NCBI GenBank assembly: GCA_949316235.1
Contig: OX438747.1
Span: forward strand, 27,594,618-27,658,617
Origin: Oegoconia quadripuncta
Taxonomy: Eukaryota > Arthropoda > Insecta > Lepidoptera > Autostichidae
Length of the DNA: 64,000 nt
Direction: 5' to 3'
The notes below the pieces were generated by a model, which was not told the origin of the DNA, did not search any database, and saw nothing but the letters and a program-made list of their open reading frames with translations. Below are positions 51,902-63,816 of this stretch, piece by piece; position 1 is the stretch's first letter; each line of letters opens with the position of its first letter. Position numbers and translations under genes: made by a program.

Positions 51902-51907
51902 TTTATT
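51902..51907 (-). promoter_or_regulatory. poly(A) signal of the alpha-mannosidase gene
   Basis: AATAAA on the minus strand, 29 bases after the TGA at 51937-51939. A very short 3' UTR is implied. Confidence 0.7.
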
Positions 51908-51936
51908 TCAACCTACAAAAATACCTACAAAATACA

Positions 51937-54900
51937 TCACACCAATTCATAATCAACAACAAATGTTCTAATTTGTTTTGCATTAATTTTAATATTAAAC
52001 CCATCATCTTTGGCTTCGTTTGTATTCCTCTCTCTATTAACATAATTAAAGTTCCCATATTCTTCATTGAAACTCCCAGAAAAGTCGCTGTCCTTCTTCC
52101 AAACCCATTTCTCTTTTTCGTCCAACCAATAATTGGCAGCTAGTGTTGCCTCTCGGAAAGATTTCACTTTTAAACTGTTGAAAATCGATTTTAAATCTAC
52201 TTCTATAGTGGTATCGTTTCGGTCACCAATTTCCAAATAGTTCTCAAGCCGTAATAGCAGTGTTGATCCCCGCCACGGTTCTAACGTCAATAAATGTAAA
52301 CCTGCCGGCAGTTCATTAGCAAAGCTATGGCATTTGGTTAAATTCATCCATTTCTCAAAACTTAAATCTTTAGCATCCGAAATAAAGACTTGCGGTTGCA
52401 AATGGAACTGCAACGTTTGCTTCCTCTCTTCAATTTTATCATCAACATTACCGGCTCTGGACAGGAATACCCTATGTCTCCCTCTAACAACCAAACCTTT
52501 ACCATTAGCTGTCTCGTTCAAGGCTTCCCCTACACCGAAAGCGTCATCGTGTATCAGCCGTCTATGTATCATCAGCTCCACATGTCCTTCTAATAAAGAC
52601 GAGCCTCCTTCAGATCTGTCGGTAAGCACTGCTATTTTAATCTTGTCATCTTCTATATAAATTTTATTGGTTACTGGATAATAATTACCAGCTACTGGTT
52701 CAGCTAGCGTCACATTCCATTGAGCTCTTTTGTTCAGTTTTCTCTTCAACATTTGTCTACCATTGGAGTCAGTGTAAAACGCACCGTTGTTCACTATATC
52801 TGTCATGTATCTTATAATATACTCTTTACCCATACCATCAGAAAGGTCTACAGGACCAACAATCCAATCGTTTTCTAGATAATTCAATCCGGAGTATACT
52901 CTAATGTTAGCAGCTGCGTTTTCAGTTGCTATTCTTACTTCTTGGACAACAGGTCCCATTGGGCCTTTGATGTAGCGAGCAGGTAACTCGGTAGGTGTCG
53001 TCGCGTTTGGCCTGAAGATGTAAGCTCCGGAAGACCTGGTGCCTGGACCTGAATTATCGCCAACACAGCCAGGATAGTAAAAGAACTGTAGTTGAAATTT
53101 AATATCAGTGCCGTCTGGTAAGATGGCGTGTGTGATTTCCCCTGTGACGTTGTCTATGAGGAGTTTAACGTGCTGTAACAAGGACGTATTAATTAATAAA
53201 TAAGTAACAGTAATCACTATCTTCTAGGGCTTCCTCTCTTCCCCTCCACCTTTTCTTAAATGATGTTGTTAATTGTGCAATAAAGAGTATTTGATTGATT
53301 GATTGATTGATTGATGTTCTTGATAAAGTTGTCGTGTAGAGAGGAAGTATTAGAGTACAAGTAAAGGAAAAAGTAAATGCCGTGTCGTATGAGCAAGTCA
53401 AAGAAAAGGCGGAAAGTAGAGAAGTGTAGAAAGGACGTCACCGACAAGAGCATAGCTCTTAAATTGAAGACAGAGAATAAATATCTGGATATTTATCCAA
53501 TAGAAATCTGGAGCAGCGTAGACAGCGTGGTTATCTAATCGAGACATAAAATCCTTGATGGTCTACGTGTCAAGTTTGAGTAGCATATCGTGTAGAGCAA
53601 AAAAGGGACCGAGGGGATACTGAAGCTATCACTCTCACCAATTGCAAGCAATTCTAAACACCACTTCCTATCAAACCGAGTAGTGAAAGTGTGGAACAAA
53701 TTACCAGAGTCAATGATCAGTGCACCCTCAGTGAACTCTTACAAAAACAGACTGGACAAATATTAAAAAAAATAATTAGACCAAAACACTGTTCAGTGAT
53801 ATAAACGCATCAGCTTACAGCTGCTAGTGTAATAGTATTAATAAGCATTGAAAATACTAAATGAATTTTGACTATAAAAAGATCTCTTGTATTATCCCGA
53901 AAATAAATTTATGTTTTAAACTGTGTACATGAAGGAATACATGAAGAGCGACCTTCCGCTGTCACTAAAGAGCAAACTCATTGACTTGTGCATTCTCCCA
54001 ATCCTCACCTATGGCGATCCGACTTGGTCTTTGACAGAAGCCCAAGGTCCAACCTCAAGGTTTGCCAACGAGCCATGGAGCGTAGTATACTGAATGTAAA
54101 ACTGACCGACTGCGTGCCAAACACTATGAAGACCCTTGTTGCTTACGTAGCCACAACGGCCACAAGCTGAAGAGGGACTGGGAGGACCATGTCTGCCGCA
54201 TGTCAGATGACTTGTGGGTTAAAATCACCACCACCTGGAGCCTACCGTTAGAAAGAAGGCTTCGCGGCAGACCGAAAATAACATCGGGACGAGTGGATAA
54301 GTTCCTAAACAAGTGGTCAGAGGAAGCCCGGGACAGAAGAGTGGAGAGAGGAGGGAGGCCCTGCAGTGGGACAGTATGGGCCCCTAATAGTAATCATCAT
54401 CATCATCATATTGCCCGTAAACATTTCACTGCAGGGATATAGGCCTTCCCTCGTATAATGATGGAGTATGGGCCTCAGTCCATCACGCTGGCCCAATGCG
54501 GGTTGGGGACTTCACATGCATTAGAATTTTTATTTCTCAGGCATGTAGGTTTCTTCTCGAACGATATCCTTCACCGTTTAAGAGCAGTCGGATAAATTCA
54601 CATAAGTAATTAAATTTGAAACTCGGACCTCTCAAATTCGTGCGAAATAATAGTTAAGTAAAATACCTCATTCTCCATGAAGTCTTCTCTCGGGAATTCC
54701 ACAACCATCGGATCATCACCCAACATCCTCATCTCTTCATCGTTTAATATCAACTGTGCCTTCTCCGCGTTCCTCACATCATCCAACCTCCTCGCATCTC
54801 TTATTATCTTCTCCAATTGCATTACATCTTTACTCAAACCTTCTCTATCTTTAAGCATTTCCAAATCAACGTTATCTGCGTTAATGTATTTCTGTTCGTA

Positions 54901-57900
54901 TTCATTCACTGGCATTGGATGATCGGGTATTCTTGTATTAACAGTGACACCTTTATTTTCAGTATTTAAATTGAATTTTGCATTTTTTAACTCAGCCTCC
55001 TCAATATACATAACGTCGTAGCTCTGATCTTTAATTCTCTTCCAGTAATCATTTAGATCGTATAAGTTGTTGGTATCTTTGTATTTTATGTCCCGTTTAG
55101 CGATTTTGTTCACTTTTTTTATGTAGAATAATTTGATTGAGACTGGTTTGAGGTGGGCTATGAATACTATCTCGTGGGTCGCCTTGGATTGTCGTGTGGG
55201 GATGTTGAGGACTGATGTAGGTATGTCTACGAGTTGAGATGTTATTTGCTGACCTGAAAATTATCATCGATTATAGAAAAATATTAGATAGCTACTAACA
55301 TTTATACTAACTTCGGCTTAGCTAATTTTCGGCTGAATTCGGCTATGGTTCCTAGTGGAACATTGATCGTAATCAGAACTGGAGTTACCAATCAACAATT
55401 GTTGGGCTTCCATACTAAAGGTGGCTTCAGAATGGTTTACTTTGTATGGGTAATCGAAAATTTTTTGATCGAAATCGACTATGGTTCTTTGGGGAAAGTT
55501 GTTCATAATCACGAGTGGAATCACCAGTAAAGGGGAATTACACGAAATAAATTTCATCCTGTATATTTATAAAAAAATAGAAAATAATTTACAAGAAGTT
55601 CTTTCTTTGAGAAAGTCGTTTGTAATCATGACTACATGCACTGCATTCCCTTGGAATCAACTACTAATTAAATTTGCCCCAATATAGTCACAAACTAGGC
55701 AAATTCTGTTTTAGGGGTTCTAATAACGGATGAACATACATAAATATTTATGTAAACATCCATGACTCGGGAATAAATGTTCGTATTTACACAAACATCA
55801 ACCCCTCGCGGGATTCGAACCCCCAATCGTAGCTTTCGAAGGCTAGGATTTGGATTGGATTGGATTCGTAGGGTTCTTATCATGCGTTTATATAGAACTC
55901 ATATTTTCTCTATTTTTTTTTAAACTATTTAATTTAATGTTATTTGGAATAGGCTATAACGACCGTCAAATGATACTAAGCTTTATTCAATTATAATTGC
56001 CAATATGCCAATACCTTATAGGTATCTCATTTACCTAATACGCCTTATTTTTTTCCTTACGGTAAATAAAACTCATCCGGTATAAATAGGGCAAGGTTTG
56101 GAAATCCAGAAGCCATTAACATATTTTCATCCATAGAACGAATAATGAACTTTGAGGTCTCTGGATCTACAGAAAGGATTCTCGCACCTATAGCGAAATC
56201 ATTTTAACCCCTTTTCAAGGTCATAGCTCACCGTTAGGGGCGTACACCTCATACTGTCCGTTGATAACTGGCACCCGTATAGCTTCCTTCACATTCCACG
56301 CCAAGTGATTGTATACTGTCACCTGGGAAATGAAAAAAGGTGTTGAAATTTTCACGTATTTAGACGATATACTTTAATACTTTAGAGCAGCGGTTCCCAT
56401 TTTTTTTTGTCCACGGAACCCTAACTGTACCTTGTAGTTTGAATATTTAACGATGAAAGTTTTCATATATTTATAATAGCACTAAAATTAGACTTAATGT
56501 CTAACTGATTCATTCTGTTAGTGTAAGGTTCGGTATACGTAGCAGTTATGTTATGATGACTGCTTTCTATGAACGTTTTCGTTAATTTTCGGATTGAACA
56601 CAGATCCCATGTGACCCTTCCACGGGACCCCATGGTTCCGCGGACCACCATTTGGGAACCGCTGGTATAAAGTACTACGTGTGGAATGCGTTGCAGTCAC
56701 AAAACCTTTGTATTATCTATTATCAAAAAATACTAGCGATTACTACAAAAAGAACATAATATGCAGCAAAGGTGTGTTGCCCAATAATATTGCTTACTCA
56801 CTCATATGTAGCGATATGCTGCTCATGAAAGTGAGAGATAAACATACGAAATATACGCCAAATATTTCGGAATATGTCAAATAAATAAATAAAAACATAA
56901 AATCAGAGGATCTTTCTTTCATATAGCTCTGTGTAAAATACAGGGACCAATATAAAATATATATTATGTGTGGAGAGACAGGTCGGTCCTATTGCTACCC
57001 TTCGGGAAACACGGGACAAACGGTAGTTACCACAAACTGCTGGCTGGTCTCCGAGGCGTCGCACGAGGACTCATTCAGGCGACATCTGTCGAAGCTCAGT
57101 AATGGCGACTTCAATGTGTCTCCTTGTATAATTTTGCTATAAAACGGAGAAATATAAAACAGAGTTGAATTTCTATATTACTATGAAAATAAGAAGAAAT
57201 CTGTTCTATACATAGGTAAAAAGTTTATTGCATAAACTGGCACATATACAACAAAGAAAGAAATATACTATAACAGTTAAATGAGCATTTACCCAATACA
57301 TTCAGGACTTACGCCCGTATTAAGAAACCATTCTCAAGATTGTGAACAGTTTTGTGACTGGTCTCAAGTAAACGTGTTGATTAATAAACCTAACTTGGGA
57401 CCTGAAAAGCATGTGCATACTCAAGTTATTCACTTGAGAGGTGCGCGTATTAATAAACGAAAGTCAAGACTATCATTCAATCGCCGCTGAGGCGAATACT
57501 TGAGAAGTGATCTCAGCTAAGTAGACTTCAAGATTGTTTTATAAATTAGCACGGAGCTTGAGATAGCGTCAACTGCTTAAGACGCATCTCGGTTGATACA
57601 GCCTCAAGACTTGTATTGAGATTGATTTATTAATTCGGGCCTTACTGCCGATTCATTGAATGTGGGCATGTTTGCAACAGTCATGAAACAAGGTCATAGG
57701 GCGTATAAGGCTGTACTTATAAATACTAGGATACACATACATAAGCCTGTTTCCCGTAGCGGTAGGCAGAGATCACAGACTTCCACTTGCTACGATCCTG
57801 ACACACCGCTTCTGCTTCCTTCACTCTCATAAGGTTGTTCATACATGCTCGTCGGTTTAGGGTACTCTTGACTTGGGCTTTCTTTAAGACGTCCCCGATT

Positions 57901-60900
57901 TGCGCATGGTACGTTCGCCGTGGTCTTCCCCTGCCAACACTACCATCCACATTCGCATCGTATGTCTCTAGAGTCTTCTTTCATTCATCCTCACCACATG
58001 TCCAAATCATCTCAGTATACCTTTTCCAATCTTTGTCATTACGTCTTCTTACACATTGCGTAACTCCCTTCGTAAGAAAACATTAATATGATTTTGCTAA
58101 AGTGGACGCGTACCTGCAAGCTTATGTCATTCACAAGATTTTTTTGGGTTCTGTGATTAGTTTCAGAATGGTTTACTTTATATGCAAAGTAAACCATTCT
58201 AAAACCACCTTAGTATGAAAGTTCAACGATTTTCGTACCTGCAGGCTTATGTCATTCACAAGATTTTTTTGGGTTCTGTGGTTAGTTTCAGAATGGTTTA
58301 CTTTATATGCAAAGTAAACCATTCTAAAACCACCTTAGTATGAAAGTTCAACAATTTTCGGCTGATGACTCCACTCCTGATTACAAACAACTTTCCACTG
58401 GGAACCATAGCTGAATTCAGCCGAAAATTGTTGGACTACCATACTAAAAGTAATTTCAGAATGGTTTACTTTGTATGGGTAATCGTAAATTTTTAGATCG
58501 AATACGATTATTGGTCTTTAGGTCTTTAGGGGTAAGTCATTCGTAATCAATAGAGGAGTCACCAATAACTAGGAATTACACGAATTAAATTTCACCCTCG
58601 TATACAGGGGGAAATTTCTCTCGACTTTGACTCGAAGGAGTCTCGGGTATTAATAAATCGTTCTTGAGATTGAGATCGCGTCTCAGCCTCAAGACCATTT
58701 TTTCTGATGCTGTTTTAATATGCAACAGATTCTCAAGCGTCAACTTGAGGCCATGTCAATGTTGAGAACGGTTTATTAATACGGGCCTAAAACTGCATCA
58801 TTGGATTTTTAGAAAATTAATATTCCTAGCCAGGGATCGAACCTGTTGATTTTGAAAAACAAAACACTATATTATTATTACACAATGCGATAGTGTCGTT
58901 AATAAAGAACGAATTCTGGTAAGTAATGACATACGGCCAACTTAAAGAAACACATCTCACAATCATTATCGAATGTCAGTTTGACAGTTCTATGCATTCT
59001 GTTGACGACGTGTTTGGTGTAGTGGTTAAAAATTCTGACTGCTATACTAAAAGGTCGCGAGTTCGAATGCCGCTAGAGGCATATGTTTGTATGATGAGTA
59101 CAGACATGTGTTCCCGAGTTAGGGATGTTTTTCATTTATTTATGTATTTATTTACAAAAAAAATGTATTTGTGTAGTTTATCAACCATCTGGTATCCATA
59201 ATACAAGCCTAGTTGCTTAGTGTGGAACTAGATGGCGCTGTGTGTATGTGCAAAGATATTTATTTCTCAGGCATGCAGGTTTCCTCACGATGTTTTCCTT
59301 CACCGTTTAAGAGCAGCGGATAAAGGCACATAAGACTCAATGGTACATGACCTGCTTGGGAATCGAACCCGGACCCCCTAAATTGGGAGACCGCGTCTTA
59401 ACCGCTGAGCCACCGACGCTTACTTTGTACCATCACATTAATTTATTTATTCTACCATAAACAATCTAAATATTCAAATCGGTCCGATATATCGAACTGG
59501 CCATCCGATATCGAACTAGAATATCATCGGTTACGGTCCGATATCCTTTGAGTAACTTTTCAAGATGCCTATTGTCAATAGACATAGACATATATATTAC
59601 ATATATAGACTTGACACCACACTATAGCAACAATAATATTAATAAAAAATAAGAAAATTACTTTGCTGGTAGAAAACTCTATCGGAGTTAAGCTCGCCTT
59701 TGTACATTTTTTTTTAATTTTTTTTTATGCACGACGGGTTCGTACTTGACCTCAATCACACCTGATGTTAAGTGAAGATGAGGTCGAAGGTGGAAGCGTA
59801 ATAACCCGGAAACCCCAACACATTTGGGGGACTGGCTATCTTATCTCTGACAACCGGAACACAACAATGCTATTAACATTGCTGCTTGGCGGCAGATTTA
59901 GATAAGATGGTGGTAGCTAGCCAGGCGGACATTTTAATATGCCCTACCACCAACCAAACCGAGTACTTAAACATGTACCCCGCTGGGGATCGAACCCGCG
60001 ACCTCCGAATCGTAAACTCAGTGTTGTTTACATTGAGCCACGGAGGCGGTTAATTTTATATACAATGCATATTTCTGTCATAATTTTGTGTACAATAAAG
60101 ATATTAAGAAAATTACTACAATATACAGAAACAGGGAGATATTTTCTCCGGTCCTTTCGGTCAACACAGCCCTTTGTATCGAATGTGTGCATTATGTAAT
60201 AGTACGCGAAACAAGAAGGGCAATTCTCGTAATATCTCTTAATACAATTACAGTCAAAATTCAGTTCGGATCACGTCTCGGTCTCCAAATGTCAAATACG
60301 TTATCCTCGTACTACAATATAGAGGTCTGTAATGTGATTATATCGAAATGTGATCGAAAGTTGAACAAAGCTTTTATCATCAGGTTCGAGATTAAAAAAA
60401 TTGACAGTTCGTCAAATAATAATAATAATAAAAGTTTATTGACTCAAACTTAGGCTAAGTTACAAGCAGCGAATTAACGAATTATGAGGTACATAACAAA
60501 TACATTTAATCACAATTAATGGGTCCTGCTCCTTAAACTAAGATTGCTCTTGTATTTTAAGAAGCAGTGTTCGATCACGGCATTGTTATTATTATAGTAA
60601 CCATCCAACCAGATTGACAACATTATAGATACTTAATAGGTTAATTATTAATTTATTGTATAGATACATATAGGCCATGAGGGGAAAAAAGAAAATATTA
60701 TTAAATAAGTTGCGTATGAGTCAAAAACTCATAAAACGAAATATCAACTTCCTAATATTACTCTTCTGGTATCGAGTTGAGTTTGTGTGCGAACATACAT
60801 GCGAGCGTGTATGTATGTATGTATATGTGTATATTAATGCGCTTGCTTCCTTCTAATTATTCTCTTTCACATTTGTCAAAAAACTACTTATATCATATTA

Positions 60901-63574
60901 TAGCTGGGCAATACTGAACAATTAATAGTGAGAGTTTTGTTCAACTTTCGATCACATTTCGATATAATTACATTACGAATCTTTATATTTAATGTCGTAT
61001 TTGACATTTAGGAGATCGAGGCTGGATCCGAACTGAATTTTGACTGTAATTGTAATACGAGATATTACGAGAATTGCCCTTCAGATTGATATATTTTCAG
61101 GAACAATCGCCGCCACTAAGAAAGTTATCTATGGTTGTATATGTATTAAGGATTAATCATCCTTAATACATGTACATTATTTTGTACAACAATTATAAAT
61201 AGGTCTTTTTGTATTGTTTTGGTGATTTTGTTAATAGTCTATTTTATTCTTAAGTATTGAGACTGTTTACCTGTGTGCATGCTGTGTTCACATCCAGTAG
61301 GATACATTCAGTTGATTATGTCGTAATGTTGGGTAAGACTGAAAATATTTTGAATAGTGCCCAGTTTTGTGAACCGTTTAAAAAAAAAACATGCAGTGTG
61401 ATGTCAAAAATTGACTCCATCTCAGCATATGCTGTAGCAATTGTTACAGCGCTGGTTTTCAGAGGAGCCCAACATACATATCGTGTACTCAACCTAGATT
61501 TACTCACTTAAAAGCCTGCCTAGCTATGAGGACCGCGTCCTCGATGGCGTTGTCTAGAAGACGCTCGTAGTCATGCGTCACGTGTTGCTTCTCCGTACCG
61601 GTGATAGCGTCATGATGCTGCATCACACCTTACCAAAAACAAAAAACAAAAAGGACTGGCTCATCGTCATCATTGATAGAAAATTATTTATTACATTGCT
61701 GATCTTAACGTGTGAAGGGACATTGTTACGTTCCTTGTTATGTTTATAAACGACATCAACCTTATCTATGGCTTCACCGTACGGGCCTTTCGCGTATCAA
61801 GCTTCTTAGGCCTGTATTAATAAACCATTTTCACGATTGAGAACAGTCTTGTGATCGGTTTCAAGTAAACGTGTTGATTAATAAACCTAACTTGAGACCT
61901 GGAAAGCACGTGCATTCTCAAGCAGTACTCACTTGAGAGGTGCGTGCATTTATAAACGAAACTCAAGACTATCATTCATTCGCCGCTGAGGCGAATACTT
62001 GAGAAGTGATCTCAGCTGAGTAGACCTCAAGATTGGTTTATAAATTAGCACGGAGCCTGAGATAGCGTCAACAGCTTAAGACGCATCTCGTGTGATACAG
62101 CCTCAAGACTTGTAATGGTTTATTAATACGGGGGCCTTAGAGCAAATATGAAACAACCATTCATTTCGCCGGACAAATTGAAATGGTATCTAATTACAAC
62201 CTAACCCTTACACGTCTCTTTCATTTATTCGTGTTTAAATCAATTATAGTTTTGTAGGTACACAAGGTACAAAGGGTCAGATTTTACATTTTTTAAGCTA
62301 CTGCTTGGTCAAAAGGCAATTTCCCCCTCAGAAGAACGAGCAATAACTCGAGAGGTTGCTCTTATAAAAACAGATTCCACCGCTCCCGCGCTCGCCCCCC
62401 CGCCCAGTGACGCTGTAAAAGTCTTCGGACTAACAGCAACAGTTCCGGCTCAAAAAAAAAAAAAAAAAAAAAAAACACCCTTCCATCTTCGGACCACTAG
62501 GCGTGGGGAGGGATTCCACCCGTATATAGTTAATATGCCGAATATTCGCACTAAGAAGTTCGATTCTTCATTCACCATCCGAACAGCCACTCCCACTCCC
62601 TTCCGGCGTCAGTCTTTCCTGAATCCTACAACTTTGGGATCTTCAAGAGCAGAGTGAATAGGCATTTACTGGGATCGCGTGCTTCATCTTCGACCACATC
62701 GTCACTTTCCATCAGGTGAGATTGTGGTCAAACGCGAATCCAGTCGATCATAACAAAAAAAAAAAATTCTATATTATTATTAGTGAAGTTAAGCAATGTC
62801 TGTCGCGGTCAATCCTTGGATGGGTGACCACCAGTAGCATTTTAATATAAGTGTTAACGTGCTTCGGAGGGCACGATTTTTTTTTTTATTAAAAGTTTTT
62901 TAAATCTCCACAGACACATGGTCCGTGCTCTTGTTTACAAAAATATAATTTATAAATGAACTTGTTTCTTTTTACATTTAATACTCTAAAGACTACGACT
63001 ATGCTTAAATCTAAAACAGTGAGTTCTTGTTCTTTATGTATGTATATATATATATCTTCCCTTTGTCATATTCTTATTATTATTATTTTTAATTATTACT
63101 ATTCCCGATATAATTATGGTATGTAAAATTTTAAATATTTGCTTATTTCTATGATGATTACAACTGATTACAATTCAAGGGGAGGTGAGTTTCAAAAAAA
63201 CGTAGGGCACGTTAAATAGTCGATCCCGGTTGTTAAAGCATTTTTGACTTTGTATATCGGACCAAATTATCGACAATATATTATAACATTAAATAATAAT
63301 TAATAATTTTGTAATTTTTAAAAAGAGCGACCTCTCGAGTTTCTTGCTTGTTCTTCTCAGGGGAAAATTGCCTTTTGAACAAGCAGTAGCTTTAAAAATG
63401 TAAAATCTGACTATTTTAAGTGTACGCTTGTGTACCTACAAAATAAAGCATTTTTTTTTTTGACAAAAATGAAAATGGCTTATTGAAATACTTACCCATA
63501 GCACTTTTCAATTCGTTTAAAACAAATCTGTTATGGTCTTCCAGCCCAGCGAGCACTTGCAGTTGTTTCACCAT
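51937..63574 (-). CDS. lysosomal alpha-mannosidase (GH38), C-terminal six exons
   Basis: Exons on the minus strand: 63574-63496, 61628-61508, 57136-57031, 56322-56232, 55253-54667 and 53172-51937 (2220 bp, 739 aa and stop), all GT-AG with matching phases. The enzyme trims alpha-linked mannose from glycoproteins in the lysosome. The first two exons give [15 protein letters not shown] then the GH38 motif [16 protein letters not shown]. Exon three has [15 protein letters not shown]; exon four a beta-domain strand ([14 protein letters not shown]). The last exon carries the conserved C-terminal domain with [24 protein letters not shown] and [12 protein letters not shown]. The catalytic nucleophile and signal peptide lie beyond the right edge. 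Exon five contains an unusually long charged stretch of about 140 residues, partly heptad-like. The Met at 53217 is intronic and not a start. Confidence 0.93.
53224..53316 (+). repeat. retroelement 3' tail with (GATT)n
   Basis: Ends GCAATAAAGAGTATTTGATT with five GATT units at 53293-53314. It abuts the acceptor of the last mannosidase exon (53173), about 50 bp away. Confidence 0.55.
53570..53768 (+). pseudogene. CR1/L2-like LINE C-terminal remnant
   Basis: Reads [20 protein letters not shown] then [12 protein letters not shown] and a stop, a C-terminal tail typical of CR1/L2-like ORF2 proteins. The part before it is too short to place. Confidence 0.65.
53925..54400 (+). pseudogene. RTE-like LINE C-terminal remnant with deletions
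   Basis: In shifting frames: [47 protein letters not shown], then RLRGRPK. This is the RTE-type endonuclease-reverse transcriptase tail, with internal frameshifts and a deletion near 54130. A CAT-repeat (54391-54408) follows. Confidence 0.75.
54532..54640 (-). repeat. tRNA-headed SINE (S3) fragment
   Basis: Body words TTCACCGTTTAAGAGCAGTC and CACATAAGTAATTAAATT; the tRNA head is lost. Ends about 25 bp from the donor at 54667. Confidence 0.6.
55315..55575. repeat. unclassified repeat, related to 58355-58620
   Basis: Shares TTTCGGCTGA, TTCAGAATGGTTTACTTTGT and GGAATTACACGAA in the same order with 58355-58620. Mannosidase intron. Confidence 0.6.
55735..55845 (-). repeat. tRNA-headed SINE (S2) fragment
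   Basis: Inverse head and first body words: GGGATTCGAACCC near 55810 and CATCCATGACTCGGG. Confidence 0.6.
56388..56664. mobile_element. hAT-type MITE
   Basis: 277 bp with TIRs CAGCGGTTCCCA and TGGGAACCGCTG. Flanks CTTTAGAG and GTATAAAG match at 5 of 8 places and fit the hAT target pattern nTCTAGAn loosely. Mannosidase intron. Confidence 0.8.
57313..57645. repeat. full-length foldback element, TTATTAATACGGGCC family
   Basis: 333 bp with the complete series of internal segments. Mannosidase intron. Confidence 0.8.
58107..58360. repeat. direct duplication of a 129-bp unit containing a perfect palindrome
   Basis: Two near-identical units start GTACCTGCAAGCTTATG (about 58106) and GTACCTGCAGGCTTATG (about 58236). 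Each holds AGAATGGTTTACTTT, a 6-base loop and the exact complement. Confidence 0.88.
58634..58795. repeat. foldback element, GAGATCGCGTCTCAG subtype
   Basis: Near-complete 160-bp subtype with both TTATTAATA ends, including the GATGCTGTTTTAATATGCAA segment. Confidence 0.72.
59010..59254 (+). repeat. full-length tRNA-headed SINE (family S2)
   Basis: A box GTGTAGTGGTTAAAA, B box AGTTCGAATGCC, and a body ending GAACTAGATGGCGCTGTGTG. Confidence 0.85.
59256..59420 (-). repeat. full-length tRNA-headed SINE (family S3)
   Basis: Directly follows the S2 SINE. On the minus strand it begins AGCGTCGGTGGCTCAGCGGT (tRNA-like with A box), with B box GGGTTCGATTCCC, then the body to CATGCCTGAGAAATA. Confidence 0.8.
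59719..60051 (-). repeat. full-length tRNA-headed SINE (family S1), inverse
   Basis: Complete copy: A box region at 60038-60051, B box at 59990-60003, body and tail to a T-rich end at 59710-59725. Confidence 0.88.
60217..61082. mobile_element. 866-bp TIR element
   Basis: Bases 60217-60395 pair with 60935-61082 (ends GAAGGGCAATTCTCGTAA and inverse; arms also share CAATTACAGTCAAAATTCAG). The centre holds an (AAT)n run and no coding frame. Superfamily not clear; no target duplication recognised. Confidence 0.78.
61807..62138. repeat. full-length foldback element, TTATTAATACGGGCC family
   Basis: 332 bp, complete except for a deletion before the right end (ACTTGTAATGGTTTATTAAT). Mannosidase intron. 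Confidence 0.8.
62240..62365 (-). repeat. retroelement-like 3' segment, inverse partner of 63330-63465
   Basis: GGTCAAAAGGCAATTTCCCC and the TCGAGAGGTTGC end pair with the 63330-63465 copy, giving an inverted pair about 1 kb apart. Confidence 0.6.
62485..62765 (-). repeat. unclassified retroelement-like 3' end, inverse
   Basis: Longest copy of the repeat also found at 13018-13200 and 27388-27460; words CAGTCTTTCCTGAATCCTAC and GGTCAAACGCGAATCCAGTC. Confidence 0.6.
62787..62870 (+). repeat. 5S rRNA-related repeat fragment
   Basis: AAGTTAAGCAATGTC and CCTTGGATGGGTGACC match the 5S internal region; not a functional 5S gene by context. Confidence 0.55.
63330..63465 (+). repeat. retroelement-like 3' segment
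   Basis: GACCTCTCGAGTTTCTTGCT to ACAAAATAAAGCATTTTTT, with an AATAAA; ends 30 bp before the mannosidase donor at 63495. Confidence 0.6.
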
Positions 63575-63816
63575 CTAGAATCGTTATTATACAATACAAT
63601 ACAATACAAATACTCTTTATTGCTCAAAATAATTTACAATAATTTTTGATGATAACAATAGAACACAATTACGCGGTCTTATCACTAAAAGTGTATCACT
63701 ATAAAGTAGATTATATATAAGTACTTAATAAATAGAAGCGCTTATAGATAGTCAACTAATGTTCATTATACTTTTACAAGCTTTTATTTAACTTGCAATC
63801 TTCATGTAAGTTGTCT

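Noticed and set aside
53173..53217. Start codon for the last mannosidase exon
   Set aside because: An acceptor at 53173 and phase agreement with the upstream exon make the Met intronic.
54370..54442. His-rich peptide from the CAT repeat
   Set aside because: Simple-sequence translation inside a LINE remnant.
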